DNA of 64,000 nt from Nitrosomonadales bacterium. Its GTDB lineage: Bacteria > Pseudomonadota > Gammaproteobacteria > Burkholderiales > Gallionellaceae. Below are positions 55,928 to 64,000 of the stretch, in pieces. Where the stretch lies: contig JACQFX010000027.1 of assembly GCA_016199835.1 (NCBI GenBank), positions 57,320-121,319 on the forward strand, read 5' to 3'. Made by a program: the position numbers and the translations under genes. Under the pieces are notes generated by a model. That model was given only the letters and a program-made list of their open reading frames with translations. It searched no databases and was not told the origin of the DNA. The stretch's first letter is position 1, and the number at the start of each line of letters is the position of its first letter.

Positions 55928-57263
55928 GAGTGCCTCCGATTCCCAGACGCCGCGACAAACTGGAACTGAAGCGATTTTGCGGATCGAATTTATTTTTTAT
56001 CGCGAGCCATTGTTCATAACGCGGATACATGGCGCGAAAAGTTTCGGCGGAGAGTCGCGCATCCTTGGCCAGATACACGCGCCCGCCGTGCTGCAAAACA
56101 ATCTCATCCAGCTTATTCAGCAACGTGAATAATCCATCATCGCGAATCGGCAAATCCAGCGCCAGCGTATAACCCGCCATGGGAAAGGACAGCAGGCCTT
56201 TACCCTGTGCGCCCAGTCTCTTCAGCACCGCGAGAAAAGACGGGCGGCGGCTGCCGGATAATTCCTGTAATAGCGCCTTGATGCCATCAAATGCCGTCGC
56301 ATCCGGTATCACACACTGGTATTGCACAAAGCCTTGTTTGCCATACATGCGATTCCAGTTGGCTATCGCATCCAGCGGATAAAAATAAGGAAGGTAGTCG
56401 CTCAGAAATGGCTCGCGCTTGCCGCCCTCGCGTTGGTAGTACAACGCATTGAATGCGCCTATGCTCAACGGGTTCAGCGCCCATGCCGGGAAATCGCGCG
56501 GGATGTTACGGGCACGTGCGGGCTTGGCTCTGGAATCAAGTGGGGCTTCTTGCATCGAGGCATGATGGCCGCACATCACCACCCCGCGCCCAAGCCGGGA
56601 ACCGCTGGCCATGCTGTCTATCCACGCCACGGTGTAGCGGTCGTCGATAGCCGCGTCCTGCATCAGCCCGAATAATTGTTCGAGGCTGCCTGCGCTGTGG
56701 TGCCGCACCATCATGCTGGAATTCTTTATCGGGATGAGCTTGAGCGTCACTTCGCCGATGATGCCCGTTAACCCCATGCCGCCGACGGTGGCCCAGAACA
56801 GTTCCCCATTCTCCGCAGGCGAACACGTCACGCGGCTGCCATCGGCCAATATCATTTCGAGAGCCAGCACGTGAGCGCCAAAAGAACCGTCGTGATGGTG
56901 GTTCTTGCCATGCACATCCGCCGCCACGCAGCCGCCCAGCGACACGAATTTCGTCCCCGGCGTGACGGGCAAAAACCAGCCCTGGGGAACTATCGCCGCG
57001 AGTATCTCCGCCAGCGTCGCCCCGGCTTCGGCGCGCAAGATGCCTTGCTCCATGTCGAAATCCAGCAGGCGATTGACGCGCCCGGTCAATAGCACGCGCC
57101 CGTTCTCGTTCAACGCGGCATCGCCATAGCTGCGCCCCTGGCCGCGCGCGATCAGGCATGCAGCATCAAGGCGCAGATCGGCATAGCGCTCGGGGCGCTC
57201 CAGCTCGCAGGTCTGTACCGGATAGCGTCCCCATCCGGAAATGGAAGTAGTTAATACGGGCAT
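55920..57263 (-). CDS. dprE1: Decaprenylphosphoryl-beta-D-ribose 2-oxidase
   Basis: A 447-residue FAD-dependent oxidase like DprE1 (Rv3790). The FAD domain has GQGRSYGDAAL, GTKFVSLGGCVAADVHGKNHHHDGSFG and ELFWATVGGMGLTGI; the C terminus has the AKDARLSAETFRAMYP block. It oxidises the ribose C2. The segment aligned with the mycobacterial benzothiazinone-target Cys387 reads LSFPMAGYTLALD, with Ala at about residue 368 in place of Cys. First gene of the seven-gene operon, beginning only 8 bp after the degP terminator. No clear ribosome-binding site precedes its ATG. Confidence 0.93.
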   Translation of the reverse strand: MPVLTTSISGWGRYPVQTCELERPERYADLRLDAACLIARGQGRSYGDAALNENGRVLLTGRVNRLLDFDMEQGILRAEAGATLAEILAAIVPQGWFLPVTPGTKFVSLGGCVAADVHGKNHHHDGSFGAHVLALEMILADGSRVTCSPAENGELFWATVGGMGLTGIIGEVTLKLIPIKNSSMMVRHHSAGSLEQLFGLMQDAAIDDRYTVAWIDSMASGSRLGRGVVMCGHHASMQEAPLDSRAKPARARNIPRDFPAWALNPLSIGAFNALYYQREGGKREPFLSDYLPYFYPLDAIANWNRMYGKQGFVQYQCVIPDATAFDGIKALLQELSGSRRPSFLAVLKRLGAQGKGLLSFPMAGYTLALDLPIRDDGLFTLLNKLDEIVLQHGGRVYLAKDARLSAETFRAMYPRYEQWLAIKNKFDPQNRFSSSLSRRLGIGGTHG

Positions 57264-57270
57264 GAGTATG

Positions 57271-57310
57271 AAAGAAAACGGCGCCTTCCCATTTTACGGG
57301 AAAGCGCCGT
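57271..57310 (-). terminator. Rho-independent terminator of degP
   Basis: On the minus strand ACGGCGCTTTCCC-loop-GGGAAGGCGCCGT with one mismatch, followed by TTTTCTTT. It separates degP from dprE1. Confidence 0.85.
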
Positions 57311-57336
57311 GTGTGCGCCCACGAATTTGCGGATGT

Positions 57337-58746
57337 CTATTCTTTTTCCCTGGCAATTTTTTCATCCAGCTTGAGCGCGATGTAAGAAGTCGCATCTTCG
57401 CGCCGCACCAGCAGGGCGACATTGCGCCCTTTGGCTATCTGTTTCAGTGTCTCGTTGAATTGTGCAAGCGATGTGATCTCGGTATTGCCCACGGCCAGAA
57501 TCACGTCGCCGGGGCGCAATTCACGCGCAGCCGCACCTTTCGCATCTTCCACAACCAGCCCACCTTTCACCTGCAACTGGTTCTTCTGCTCGGCACTCAG
57601 CTCGCTCAACACCAAGCCCAGACGCGCGACACTTTCTCCTGCGCTGGAACCGTCATCGGCCTGCGCCGTTTGCTTGTCGTCTGGCATCTCGCCCACGACC
57701 AGCGTGACTTCCTTGCTGTCGCCCCGGCGCCACAATTGCACTGTCACCTTGCTGCCCGGATGCGTGGCAGCAACGATACGCGGCAAATCGGTAGAGCTCG
57801 CAATTGCCTTGCCATCGAATTTGAGTATCACGTCGCTGACCTGTATGCCCGCCTTGTCCGCCGCACCGCCCTTTTCCACGTTGCTGACCAAGGCACCGCT
57901 CGTCTTGCCCAGGCCGAACGATTCGGCCAGGTCGCGCGTGACTTCCTGTATGGTCACGCCGATACGTCCGCGTGTCACCTTGCCTGACGTGCGCAACTGA
58001 TTGGTCACATCCATCGCCACATCTATCGGAATGGCGAACGACAGCCCCATATAGCCGCCCGAACGACTGTATATCTGCGAGTTGATGCCTATTACTTCGC
58101 CCTTCATATTGAATAAGGGGCCGCCCGAATTACCCGGATTGACGGCCGCATCGGTCTGGATGAAAGGCACATAGTTTTCCTGCGGCAACGAGCGCCCCTT
58201 GGCACTCACGATACCCGCCGTCACACTATTATCGAAACCGAACGGCGAACCGATGGCCAGCACCCATTCGCCCACCTTGAGCGTATTCGGGTCGCCCTGG
58301 GTGATCTTCGGCAGGCCGCTCGCCTCTATCTTGATCAATGCGACATCGGTGCGCTTGTCTATGCCGATCACCTTGGCCTTAAACTCGCGCTTGTCAGTCA
58401 GGCGTACGGTGATACCGTCAGCGCCGCCCACCACATGCGCATTGGTCAGGATGTAGCCATCGGCACTGATGATGAAGCCGGAACCCAGGGATTGGGATTC
58501 TCGCTCGTGCGGCACTTGCGGAATTTGCGGCGCAAAACGATTGAAGAATTCAAAGAAGGGGTCGCTCTTGGGCAGATTCGGGAAGCCCTGCCCCGACTGG
58601 GAGTCCCGAATTGTCTGGGTTGTGCTGATATTGACTACCGCCGCCCCCTGTTTTTCCACGAGGTCGGTAAAGTCCGGCAACTCCCTGGCCAGCACCTGCT
58701 GTGCAAAAAAACTTATCAATATGATGGCAAATGATCTTTTCAACAT
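57337..58746 (-). CDS. degP: DegP/MucD-type periplasmic serine protease
   Basis: A 469-residue HtrA/Do protease that degrades or refolds damaged envelope proteins. It has a signal peptide ending at LARE, the catalytic triad in TNAHVV (His), KRTDVALIKI (Asp) and NPGNSGGPLF (Ser), then two PDZ domains (about residues 265-350 and 375-460). The ATG at 58746 has AAGGAG upstream and opens the signal peptide. It follows rseB, giving the algU-mucA-mucB-mucD arrangement, so it is probably a sigma-E target. Confidence 0.95.
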   Translation of the reverse strand: MLKRSFAIILISFFAQQVLARELPDFTDLVEKQGAAVVNISTTQTIRDSQSGQGFPNLPKSDPFFEFFNRFAPQIPQVPHERESQSLGSGFIISADGYILTNAHVVGGADGITVRLTDKREFKAKVIGIDKRTDVALIKIEASGLPKITQGDPNTLKVGEWVLAIGSPFGFDNSVTAGIVSAKGRSLPQENYVPFIQTDAAVNPGNSGGPLFNMKGEVIGINSQIYSRSGGYMGLSFAIPIDVAMDVTNQLRTSGKVTRGRIGVTIQEVTRDLAESFGLGKTSGALVSNVEKGGAADKAGIQVSDVILKFDGKAIASSTDLPRIVAATHPGSKVTVQLWRRGDSKEVTLVVGEMPDDKQTAQADDGSSAGESVARLGLVLSELSAEQKNQLQVKGGLVVEDAKGAAARELRPGDVILAVGNTEITSLAQFNETLKQIAKGRNVALLVRREDATSYIALKLDEKIAREKE

Positions 58747-58927
58747 ATATTCTCCTTGAACGTGCTTATGCAGAAAGTAAAACCAGCACGGGTAACGCCT
58801 TACATCGCGACATATCTTTAAATTTGGCGGAATGAGCCTGTACCACCGGCTTCCGGCAGCGAGGCCGAAACAACATGACAGGATGAATGCTACGTGGGCG
58901 ATGCGATACAACCACAAACTGCGGTTC

Positions 58928-59974
58928 TCAATGCTCCCTAGCAAAACGCACAGAGTCGGCAACCTGCATCACAGTACGCGGCGGCACCTCACCCACTACG
59001 GTCAGTAACTGGCCATCCAGCAGCTTAGTGTACACCTGAACTATCCCCTGACTGGACAGTCCGGAATAGTCATCTTCATCGTTATCTGCCTGCTCGATGA
59101 ACACCGAAATGCCCGCCAATCCGTCGGAAAAAACCAGCTGAATAACCGGCACATCCTTGCCGGGAAGCTGGCGTTGCACTTCCGCGACTTTCCTGAAACC
59201 TGCCGGTAAGGCATCCACTTGCCAGCCGCTGGCAACAGGCAATGCTTCCGCTCCGACAGCCAGGTGATGCGCAACTTTCGGCAATCCGCCTCGATGCAGG
59301 CCATGGTAAGCATGGTGCGGATCCACACCGCTCTCGGGATGAGGCCCCGGCGGCGAGTTCGGCTTATCAACGGGTATCCAGCTATGATCTATGTTGCCAC
59401 CCAAGTTCAATTGCGTGAATTCATATTGCTCGATCACCGCGCCGCGATCATCCAGCACCGCAGCCTTGAGCAACAAACCGGAATCGTTGTGCGCCCACAT
59501 CTTGTGGGTGTAGCGCAAATGATCCTTGGGTTGCATGATTATGGTATGGGTGTTGAAACCCGCCACCCTGCCGTCTTCGACCTGTTTGATCAGGTAATTC
59601 TCATTCAGCAGGCTCAGTTGCGACGGCAACAATGACGGAAACTGGCGGTCGCCCTGACGCGGTTCAACGCGCACCTGGCGATCGCCGTAATAACACAGCA
59701 CCTGGTCATTATTGCGGATGATCTCGCGGCGCGGGCCGTCCAGCCCTTCCAGCCGGCCATGCTCTCCGGCACGATCCGTAACGTGAGTGATGCGCGAGGT
59801 CTCGACGTGATTGCCATACTGATATATAAAAGTGCCGCTGTAGTCGGTTTGGTGTGCCGCAAATGCCATGGTTTGCAACCAGTTCAGTCCGTCCTGCCGG
59901 AGCGGGTCAGCCCCTGCGTCTTTAGCCGCAGCCGCCAGCAACAAGAGCAGTGGTAGCAATACGCGCATATTCAT
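58928..59974 (-). CDS. rseB: Sigma-E regulatory protein RseB/MucB
   Basis: RseB (348 residues), a periplasmic protein that binds RseA and senses lipoprotein or LPS signals. It has a signal peptide (MNMRVLLPLLLLLAAAAKDAGA), an N-terminal LolA-like domain with LQTMAFAAHQTDYSGTFIYQYG, and a small C-terminal MucB domain. ATG at 59974 is preferred; GTG at 59983 overlaps the rseA stop and is also possible. Confidence 0.93.
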   Translation of the reverse strand: MNMRVLLPLLLLLAAAAKDAGADPLRQDGLNWLQTMAFAAHQTDYSGTFIYQYGNHVETSRITHVTDRAGEHGRLEGLDGPRREIIRNNDQVLCYYGDRQVRVEPRQGDRQFPSLLPSQLSLLNENYLIKQVEDGRVAGFNTHTIIMQPKDHLRYTHKMWAHNDSGLLLKAAVLDDRGAVIEQYEFTQLNLGGNIDHSWIPVDKPNSPPGPHPESGVDPHHAYHGLHRGGLPKVAHHLAVGAEALPVASGWQVDALPAGFRKVAEVQRQLPGKDVPVIQLVFSDGLAGISVFIEQADNDEDDYSGLSSQGIVQVYTKLLDGQLLTVVGEVPPRTVMQVADSVRFAREH

Positions 59975-59982
59975 GGCCCGCA

Positions 59983-60468
59983 CTACTGTCCCGCTACGGT
60001 GTGGATGTAGGATGCCGCACCTTGCACATCCATACTCGGAGAGAATTCCTGATGTGCGACCAGATAATTATTCATACGGTTGTTGGCCGCAAAGCTGGCC
60101 GGGCGCACAGCACCTGACGGCTGCTGCATGGCAACCTGCTGCGCCGGCTCTTGCCCGACCCGCACTGACATCCAGGTAACCAGCGCCAGCGCCGCAACCG
60201 ATGCGGCCGCAGAAAGGGCAAACGCTCTGGCATTCCGGGCCGAGCGGATGCGGGGGGAAAACACCGTAGGCTCCGCCTCCAGGCGCTGGCGCAACGTAGT
60301 ACAGATATTGACATGGAGATGATCCGGCTGGCGCAACGCATCCCCGATCAGGTGAAAGGTATGCCAGTCATGGTGTGTGCCGGGATTACGCTTCAGCTTG
60401 CCGAGCAAAGCTTCAGCCTCATCATCAAACAGTTCACCGTCCATCAATGCTGAAATATTTTGTTTCAT
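59983..60468 (-). CDS. rseA: Anti-sigma-E factor RseA/MucA
   Basis: A 161-residue single-pass membrane protein. The cytoplasmic RseA_N domain starts KQNISALMDGELFDDEAEAL and binds RpoE. One helix (about residues 85-105) is followed by a periplasmic part (Gln/Pro-rich, about 55 residues). It begins 2 bp after the rpoE stop. Regulated proteolysis of RseA releases sigma-E in known systems; the proteases are not encoded here. Confidence 0.93.
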   Translation of the reverse strand: MKQNISALMDGELFDDEAEALLGKLKRNPGTHHDWHTFHLIGDALRQPDHLHVNICTTLRQRLEAEPTVFSPRIRSARNARAFALSAAASVAALALVTWMSVRVGQEPAQQVAMQQPSGAVRPASFAANNRMNNYLVAHQEFSPSMDVQGAASYIHTVAGQ

Positions 60469-60470
60469 GA

Positions 60471-61070
60471 TCACCACCTGTTATTTTCACTGGTGCCCAG
60501 CAACGGGCGTAAATTTTCTGCTATCGCCTCGCGTGCCCGGAAAATACGGGAACGCACGGTACCGATGGGGCAATTCATCACATCGGCAATCTCCTCGTAG
60601 CTCAAACCCTCGATCTCGCGCAAAGTAAGCGCCGTGCGTAAATCATCAGGCAATTCCTGCAAGGATGAGTTCACTACCTCGACCACTTGTTTGCTCATCA
60701 GCTCGTTTTCCGGCGTGCTGACTTCCTGCAACAACCCGGCCTCCTCAAAGCCCTCGGCCTCTTCGGCATCGAACGGCGTGCTGGTTGGCGCACGGCGCTT
60801 GAGCGCCAACAGATAATTCTTTGCAGTATTGATACCGATGCGGTACAGCCAGGTGTAAAAAGCGCTTTCCCCGCGAAACGTCGGCAGGGCGCGATAAGCC
60901 TTGATAAACGCTTCCTGGGTCACATCCTCGACTTCAGCCGCATCACGCACAAAACGCGAGATCAACCTGGCGAGCCGGCGCTGGTACTTCGCGACCAGCA
61001 ACTCATAGGCGTGCTTGTCGCCACGCTGCGCACGCTCCACCAGTTGTTGATCTACTTCCCTGTCGCCCAT
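60471..61070 (-). CDS. rpoE: Extracytoplasmic stress sigma factor RpoE (AlgU)
   Basis: Sigma-E (199 residues), ECF group. Region 2 has DAAEVEDVTQEAFIKAYRALPTFRG and YTWLYRIGINTAKN; region 4 has ALTLREIEGLSYEEIADVM and GTVRSRIFRAREA. The ATG at 61070 gives the standard start (MGDREVDQQLVERAQRGD); the open frame runs further upstream. It heads rpoE-rseA-rseB-degP and is divergent from nadB, a conserved gammaproteobacterial and betaproteobacterial pair. Confidence 0.97.
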   Translation of the reverse strand: MGDREVDQQLVERAQRGDKHAYELLVAKYQRRLARLISRFVRDAAEVEDVTQEAFIKAYRALPTFRGESAFYTWLYRIGINTAKNYLLALKRRAPTSTPFDAEEAEGFEEAGLLQEVSTPENELMSKQVVEVVNSSLQELPDDLRTALTLREIEGLSYEEIADVMNCPIGTVRSRIFRAREAIAENLRPLLGTSENNRW

Positions 61071-61099
61071 TCCCTGATTATCCCGGTTCTTGTTTTCTG

Positions 61100-61119
61100 A
61101 GCCGCATTTATGCGGCTCG
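61100..61119 (-). promoter_or_regulatory. Hairpin in the rpoE leader
   Basis: A perfect 8-bp inverted repeat GAGCCGCA/TGCGGCTC with a 4-nt loop, 30-50 nt before the rpoE start. No U-tract follows, so it is not an ordinary terminator. Confidence 0.5.
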
Positions 61120-61121
61120 CT

Positions 61122-61150
61122 AGTATAACCGGACAGCGCACGAACGTCAG
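61122..61150 (-). promoter_or_regulatory. Candidate sigma-70 promoter of rpoE
   Basis: On the minus strand CTGACG, 17 bp, TATACT. The leader hairpin lies just downstream of the predicted start. Confidence 0.5.
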
Positions 61151-61170
61151 CCATCGCCATTGCCGCGCAG

Positions 61171-61197
61171 ATTGACAGGGCAAAAAGAAATTAGTTC
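61171..61197 (-). promoter_or_regulatory. Candidate sigma-E (autoregulatory) promoter of rpoE
   Basis: On the minus strand TGAACTA, then 16 nt, then TCAAT, resembling the sigma-E pattern GAACTT-N16-TCAAA/TCTGA. rpoE autoregulation is known in relatives. Confidence 0.35.
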
Positions 61198-61220
61198 ACT
61201 CGTTAAAGTGGTTAAAGATT

Positions 61221-61229
61221 TGCTATAGT
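61221..61229 (+). promoter_or_regulatory. Extended -10 promoter of nadB
   Basis: TG-C-TATAGT, an extended -10 element. Transcription would start near 61236, leaving only about 25 nt before the nadB GTG start. Confidence 0.5.
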
Positions 61230-61260
61230 CCCGGCATGAATAAGCAAACAGAATATTCAA

Positions 61261-62850
61261 GTGCCGCAATTTGACGTCCTGATCATAGGCAGCGGTCTGG
61301 CCGGACTGTCGCTGGCACTGAAACTCGCCGACCGCAAGAAAGTCGCCGTCATCACCAAAAAAACCCTGCTGGAGGGTGCGAGCACCTGGGCACAAGGCGG
61401 TATCGCCACAGTGCTGGCGCCCGACGACACCCTGGCCGAACACATACAGGATACGATGATCGCCGGTGCGGGGCTGTGCGACGAAGCCGCCACACGCTAC
61501 GTGGTCGAACATGCCAAACCCGCACTCGACTGGCTGATCGCGCAAGGCGTGCCGTTCACGCGCGACCCCGGCAACAGCAACGGTTACCACCTGACGCGCG
61601 AAGGCGGCCACAGCCACCGGCGCATCATCCACGCCGCCGATGCCACCGGCATGGCCGTGCAGGAAACCATAGCCGCCAGGGTGCAGGCGCACCCCAACAT
61701 CACCCTGCTGGAATACTACATCGCCGTCGACCTGATCACCGGCAAAAGACTCGGCCATACCGACAACCGCTGCCTCGGCGCTTATGCGCTCAACTGCCTG
61801 AGCGACGAAGTCGTCACCATCGCCGCGCATGACACCATCCTCGCCACTGGCGGCACAGGCAAGGTGTACCTCTACACCACCAATCCCGACACTGCCACCG
61901 GCGACGGTATCGCCATGGGCTGGCGCGCCGGGTGCCGCGTATCCAACATGGAATTCATCCAGTTCCATCCGACCTGTTTATTTCACCCGCACGCCAAGTC
62001 GTTCCTGATCTCCGAGGCGGTACGCGGCGAGGGCGGCCTGCTCAAACTGCCCGACGGCAATCGCTTCATGCCATGGCACGACGAACGCGCCGAACTCGCG
62101 CCGCGCGACGTGGTGGCACGCGCCATAGACTTCGAAATGAAAAAGCGCGGGCTGGATTGCGTCTATCTCGACATCTCGCACAAGCCCGAAGCCTTCCTCA
62201 AGGAACACTTCCCCACCATACACGCGCGCTGCCTGGCTCTCGGCATAGACATCACGCAGCAACCCATCCCGGTAGTGCCTGCGGCGCACTACAGTTGCGG
62301 CGGCATCATGACCGACCTGCACGGACGCACCGATGTAGACAATCTGTACGCCGTCGGCGAAACCGCCTGCACCGGCCTGCATGGCGCCAACCGCCTGGCC
62401 AGCAATTCCCTGCTCGAATGCCTGGTGTTTGCCGATGCTGCCGCGCACGACATACTCGGCAAAGCACCCATCGCACTCCCTGCCCTGCCCCCCTGGGATG
62501 AAAGCCGCGTTACCGACGCCGACGAAGCCGTGGTCATCTCGCACAACTGGGCTGAGCTGCGTCGTTTCATGTGGGACTATGTCGGTATCGTGCGCACCAC
62601 CAAGCGCCTGCAGCGCGCGCAGCATCGCATCCAATTGCTGCACGAGGAAATCAACGAGTATTACACCAACTTCCACGTGACCTCTGACCTGCTGGAACTG
62701 CGCAATCTGGTGTTGAGCGCCGACCTCATCGTACAGAGCGCGCTCGCACGCCATGAAAGCCGTGGGCTGCACTACAGCAAGGATTACCCCGACACGTTGC
62801 CCCAAGCCGTACCCACGGTGCTTGAGCCATATAACTATCGCGCGATTTGA
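61261..62850 (+). CDS. nadB: L-aspartate oxidase
   Basis: NadB (529 residues) oxidises L-aspartate to iminoaspartate, the first step of NAD synthesis. It shows the FAD motif [12 protein letters not shown] at the N terminus, [26 protein letters not shown], the active-site [25 protein letters not shown] and the [19 protein letters not shown] block. The start codon is GTG with no clear ribosome-binding site. A 12-codon frame from the ATG at 61236 overlaps the start in another frame. It is divergent from rpoE. Confidence 0.96.
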   Translation: MPQFDVLIIGSGLAGLSLALKLADRKKVAVITKKTLLEGASTWAQGGIATVLAPDDTLAEHIQDTMIAGAGLCDEAATRYVVEHAKPALDWLIAQGVPFTRDPGNSNGYHLTREGGHSHRRIIHAADATGMAVQETIAARVQAHPNITLLEYYIAVDLITGKRLGHTDNRCLGAYALNCLSDEVVTIAAHDTILATGGTGKVYLYTTNPDTATGDGIAMGWRAGCRVSNMEFIQFHPTCLFHPHAKSFLISEAVRGEGGLLKLPDGNRFMPWHDERAELAPRDVVARAIDFEMKKRGLDCVYLDISHKPEAFLKEHFPTIHARCLALGIDITQQPIPVVPAAHYSCGGIMTDLHGRTDVDNLYAVGETACTGLHGANRLASNSLLECLVFADAAAHDILGKAPIALPALPPWDESRVTDADEAVVISHNWAELRRFMWDYVGIVRTTKRLQRAQHRIQLLHEEINEYYTNFHVTSDLLELRNLVLSADLIVQSALARHESRGLHYSKDYPDTLPQAVPTVLEPYNYRAI

Positions 62851-62953
62851 CGCCCCACTGTGCACTAGCCGTAGCCGCAACGGAAGCTATCGAAGTATTA
62901 CCCCAATGCCCATCGCCACCCTGATGGACGAACAGCCACCGAAAACCATTGGC

Positions 62954-63706
62954 TCAAGCATTTTCGTCTTCCAGGGATCGTAGGCGCTGGAGAAGGGCCC
63001 CCACATACGCATACCGATTCAACCCACCCCTCAACCCAATCGGATCCCTCTGCGCAAACCTCCCAACCATCGGGTCATAATACCTCGCCCGGTAATAAAC
63101 CAACCCCGTCCCATCCGGCTCCCTGCCCGTATAACCGTACTGCGCAATGCTATTGAGCTGCGCCGTCTGATACGGATTCCCCCAGGCATCGTACAGTTGC
63201 GCCGCATTGAGATTCCCGCTTGCATCGGTCGTCGCAACCACGCTTCCTATCCCATCCTGATGGTAATACCGCGTGTCGTTCGCCGCGATGCGGATCAGCG
63301 GTTCGTCGGTGTTGGGGCCGTGGGTGTAGATGGCGCTGGCGTTGCCCCATGTTGAGTATTCGCCGTGGATGTCGGCGCCGTTGTAGAGGTAGTTTGTCGT
63401 TGCACCGCCGACCGCCTTTTTGATGCGGCGGTTCTGGTCGTCGTAGGCGTAAGTCTGGGTGGGCTGGCCGGTTTTGGCTACTTGGGTAAGTTGGTTCAGG
63501 GCGTTGTAGGTCAGTGTGGTGACGGTGTTGCCGGTGCAACTGGTGGCGGTTTGGGTGATGACTCCCCCTTCGCACTTGTAGGTGAGGCTGCCGTTGGCAT
63601 CGTAGATCATCGCGGCCAGCAGGGTGCCGGATGCGTTGGTATCGCGGATTTCCTTGATCTGGTTGGCGGCGTCGTAAACGTAGTAGAGCGGGTTTGGCTG
63701 ACTCAT
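62954..63706 (-). pseudogene. Rhs core fragment
   Basis: A 250-residue piece of an Rhs/YD-repeat protein. It has YD repeats (YDANGSLTYK, YNALNQLTQV, YDDQNRRIKK) and the conserved Rhs core end (GYTGREPDGTGLVYYRARYYDPMVGRFAQRDPIGL). Only about 30 residues follow, so no recognisable toxin tip is present, and the long N-terminal part of a normal Rhs protein (over 1000 residues) is missing. The frame probably starts at ATG 63706, overlapping the stop of another fragment (ATGA). It is likely a remnant; it is convergent with nadB. No immunity gene is seen. Confidence 0.75.
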
Positions 63707-63864
63707 TTTTGATGCACCTTGAAACCTTTCGGATAGCCCTGCCCCCACTTCAGCCACACGCGCAACTGCCGGAATGATTCCACATCCAGACTGTCCGGCA
63801 GGATGATCATGCTGCGCGCAAAACGTGCGCCTTGCGGCAACACATTCAGCACGGACAGATAATC
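63703..63864 (-). pseudogene. Unassigned C-terminal gene fragment
   Basis: An uninterrupted 53-codon frame (with VLPQGARFARSMIILPDSL and QLRVWLKWGQGYP) closed upstream by a TAA. It reads like protein sequence but is too short to assign. It ends in a 4-nt overlap with the Rhs fragment. Confidence 0.35.
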
Positions 63865-63872
63865 TTACTGTG

Positions 63873-64000
63873 TCACAAACGTAGTCTTGCGCTGACCCAA
63901 TTGCAATGCGGGCAGAAGCCCAGTTCGCCGACGAGCGCCGTGCTCAAGTGCAGGCGCAACGAGGTGATCGAGTCCGGCACGTGGCGCTGCGCGCGTTGGG
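63873..64000 (-). other. Partial open frame at the window edge
   Basis: A frame running off the right edge, ending in LGFCPHCNWVSARLRL and a TGA. CPHC suggests a zinc-binding piece. It lies in a different frame from the fragment at 63703-63864; it may belong to the same decayed element. Confidence 0.3.

Overview
The window looks like chromosomal DNA of a betaproteobacterium. The evidence is the gene content and order: mutL-miaA, truB-rbfA-infB-nusA-rimP, thrS-infC-rpmI-rplT-pheS-pheT-ihfA-merR, der-bamB-yfgM-hisS and rpoE-rseA-rseB-degP divergent from nadB. MutL is of the endonuclease type. The assignment to Nitrosomonadales, possibly near Gallionellaceae, is an impression from the overall gene set and was not tested.

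Layout. 1-8.8 kb holds a metal-uptake and signalling region. It contains a PepSY membrane protein with a His-rich loop, a TonB-dependent receptor, a PAS-GGDEF-EAL protein with a FIST sensor, and a Tat-exported 13-cysteine copper-storage-like protein. Copies of one palindrome (TGCGWCA-N3-TGTCGCA) lie upstream of both the receptor and the copper protein, suggesting a shared regulon. 9.0-13.6 kb is a complete rpfG-rpfC / rpfF (DSF quorum sensing) cluster in the convergent Xanthomonas-like arrangement. 13.8-32.5 kb is mostly housekeeping, with a TPR/O-GlcNAc-transferase-like protein, an orphan ParA, a large peptide-binding lipoprotein and a chemoreceptor with a sigma-28-like promoter. 32.6-45.2 kb is the translation block, ending in tRNA-Val(GAC).

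45.3-50.5 kb is the conserved ybbP-ybbA / tesA neighbourhood, but it is interrupted. A DUF559 nuclease-like gene flanked by inverted hairpin repeats sits at the start of ybbP between two copies of the 67-bp 5' end of ybbP. Both junctions are 4-nt stop/start overlaps. An AT-rich gene of unknown function lies between it and ybbA.

50.5-57.3 kb is a tightly overlapped seven-gene operon. It encodes all steps recognised for decaprenyl-phosphoryl-D-arabinofuranose synthesis (UbiA-type DPPR synthase, HAD phosphatase, DprE1, DprE2), plus a polytopic protein of unknown function that could be the glycosyltransferase, a flippase-like protein and an acyltransferase. It lies directly downstream of the envelope-stress operon rpoE-rseA-rseB-degP (57.3-61.1 kb), separated from it by one terminator. 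The right end carries nadB and fragments of an Rhs element.

The most interesting parts are the D-arabinose-lipid operon with its candidate transferase, the translationally coupled DUF559 insertion, the rpf cluster and the predicted copper regulon. No CRISPR array, rRNA gene or intact transposase was seen.
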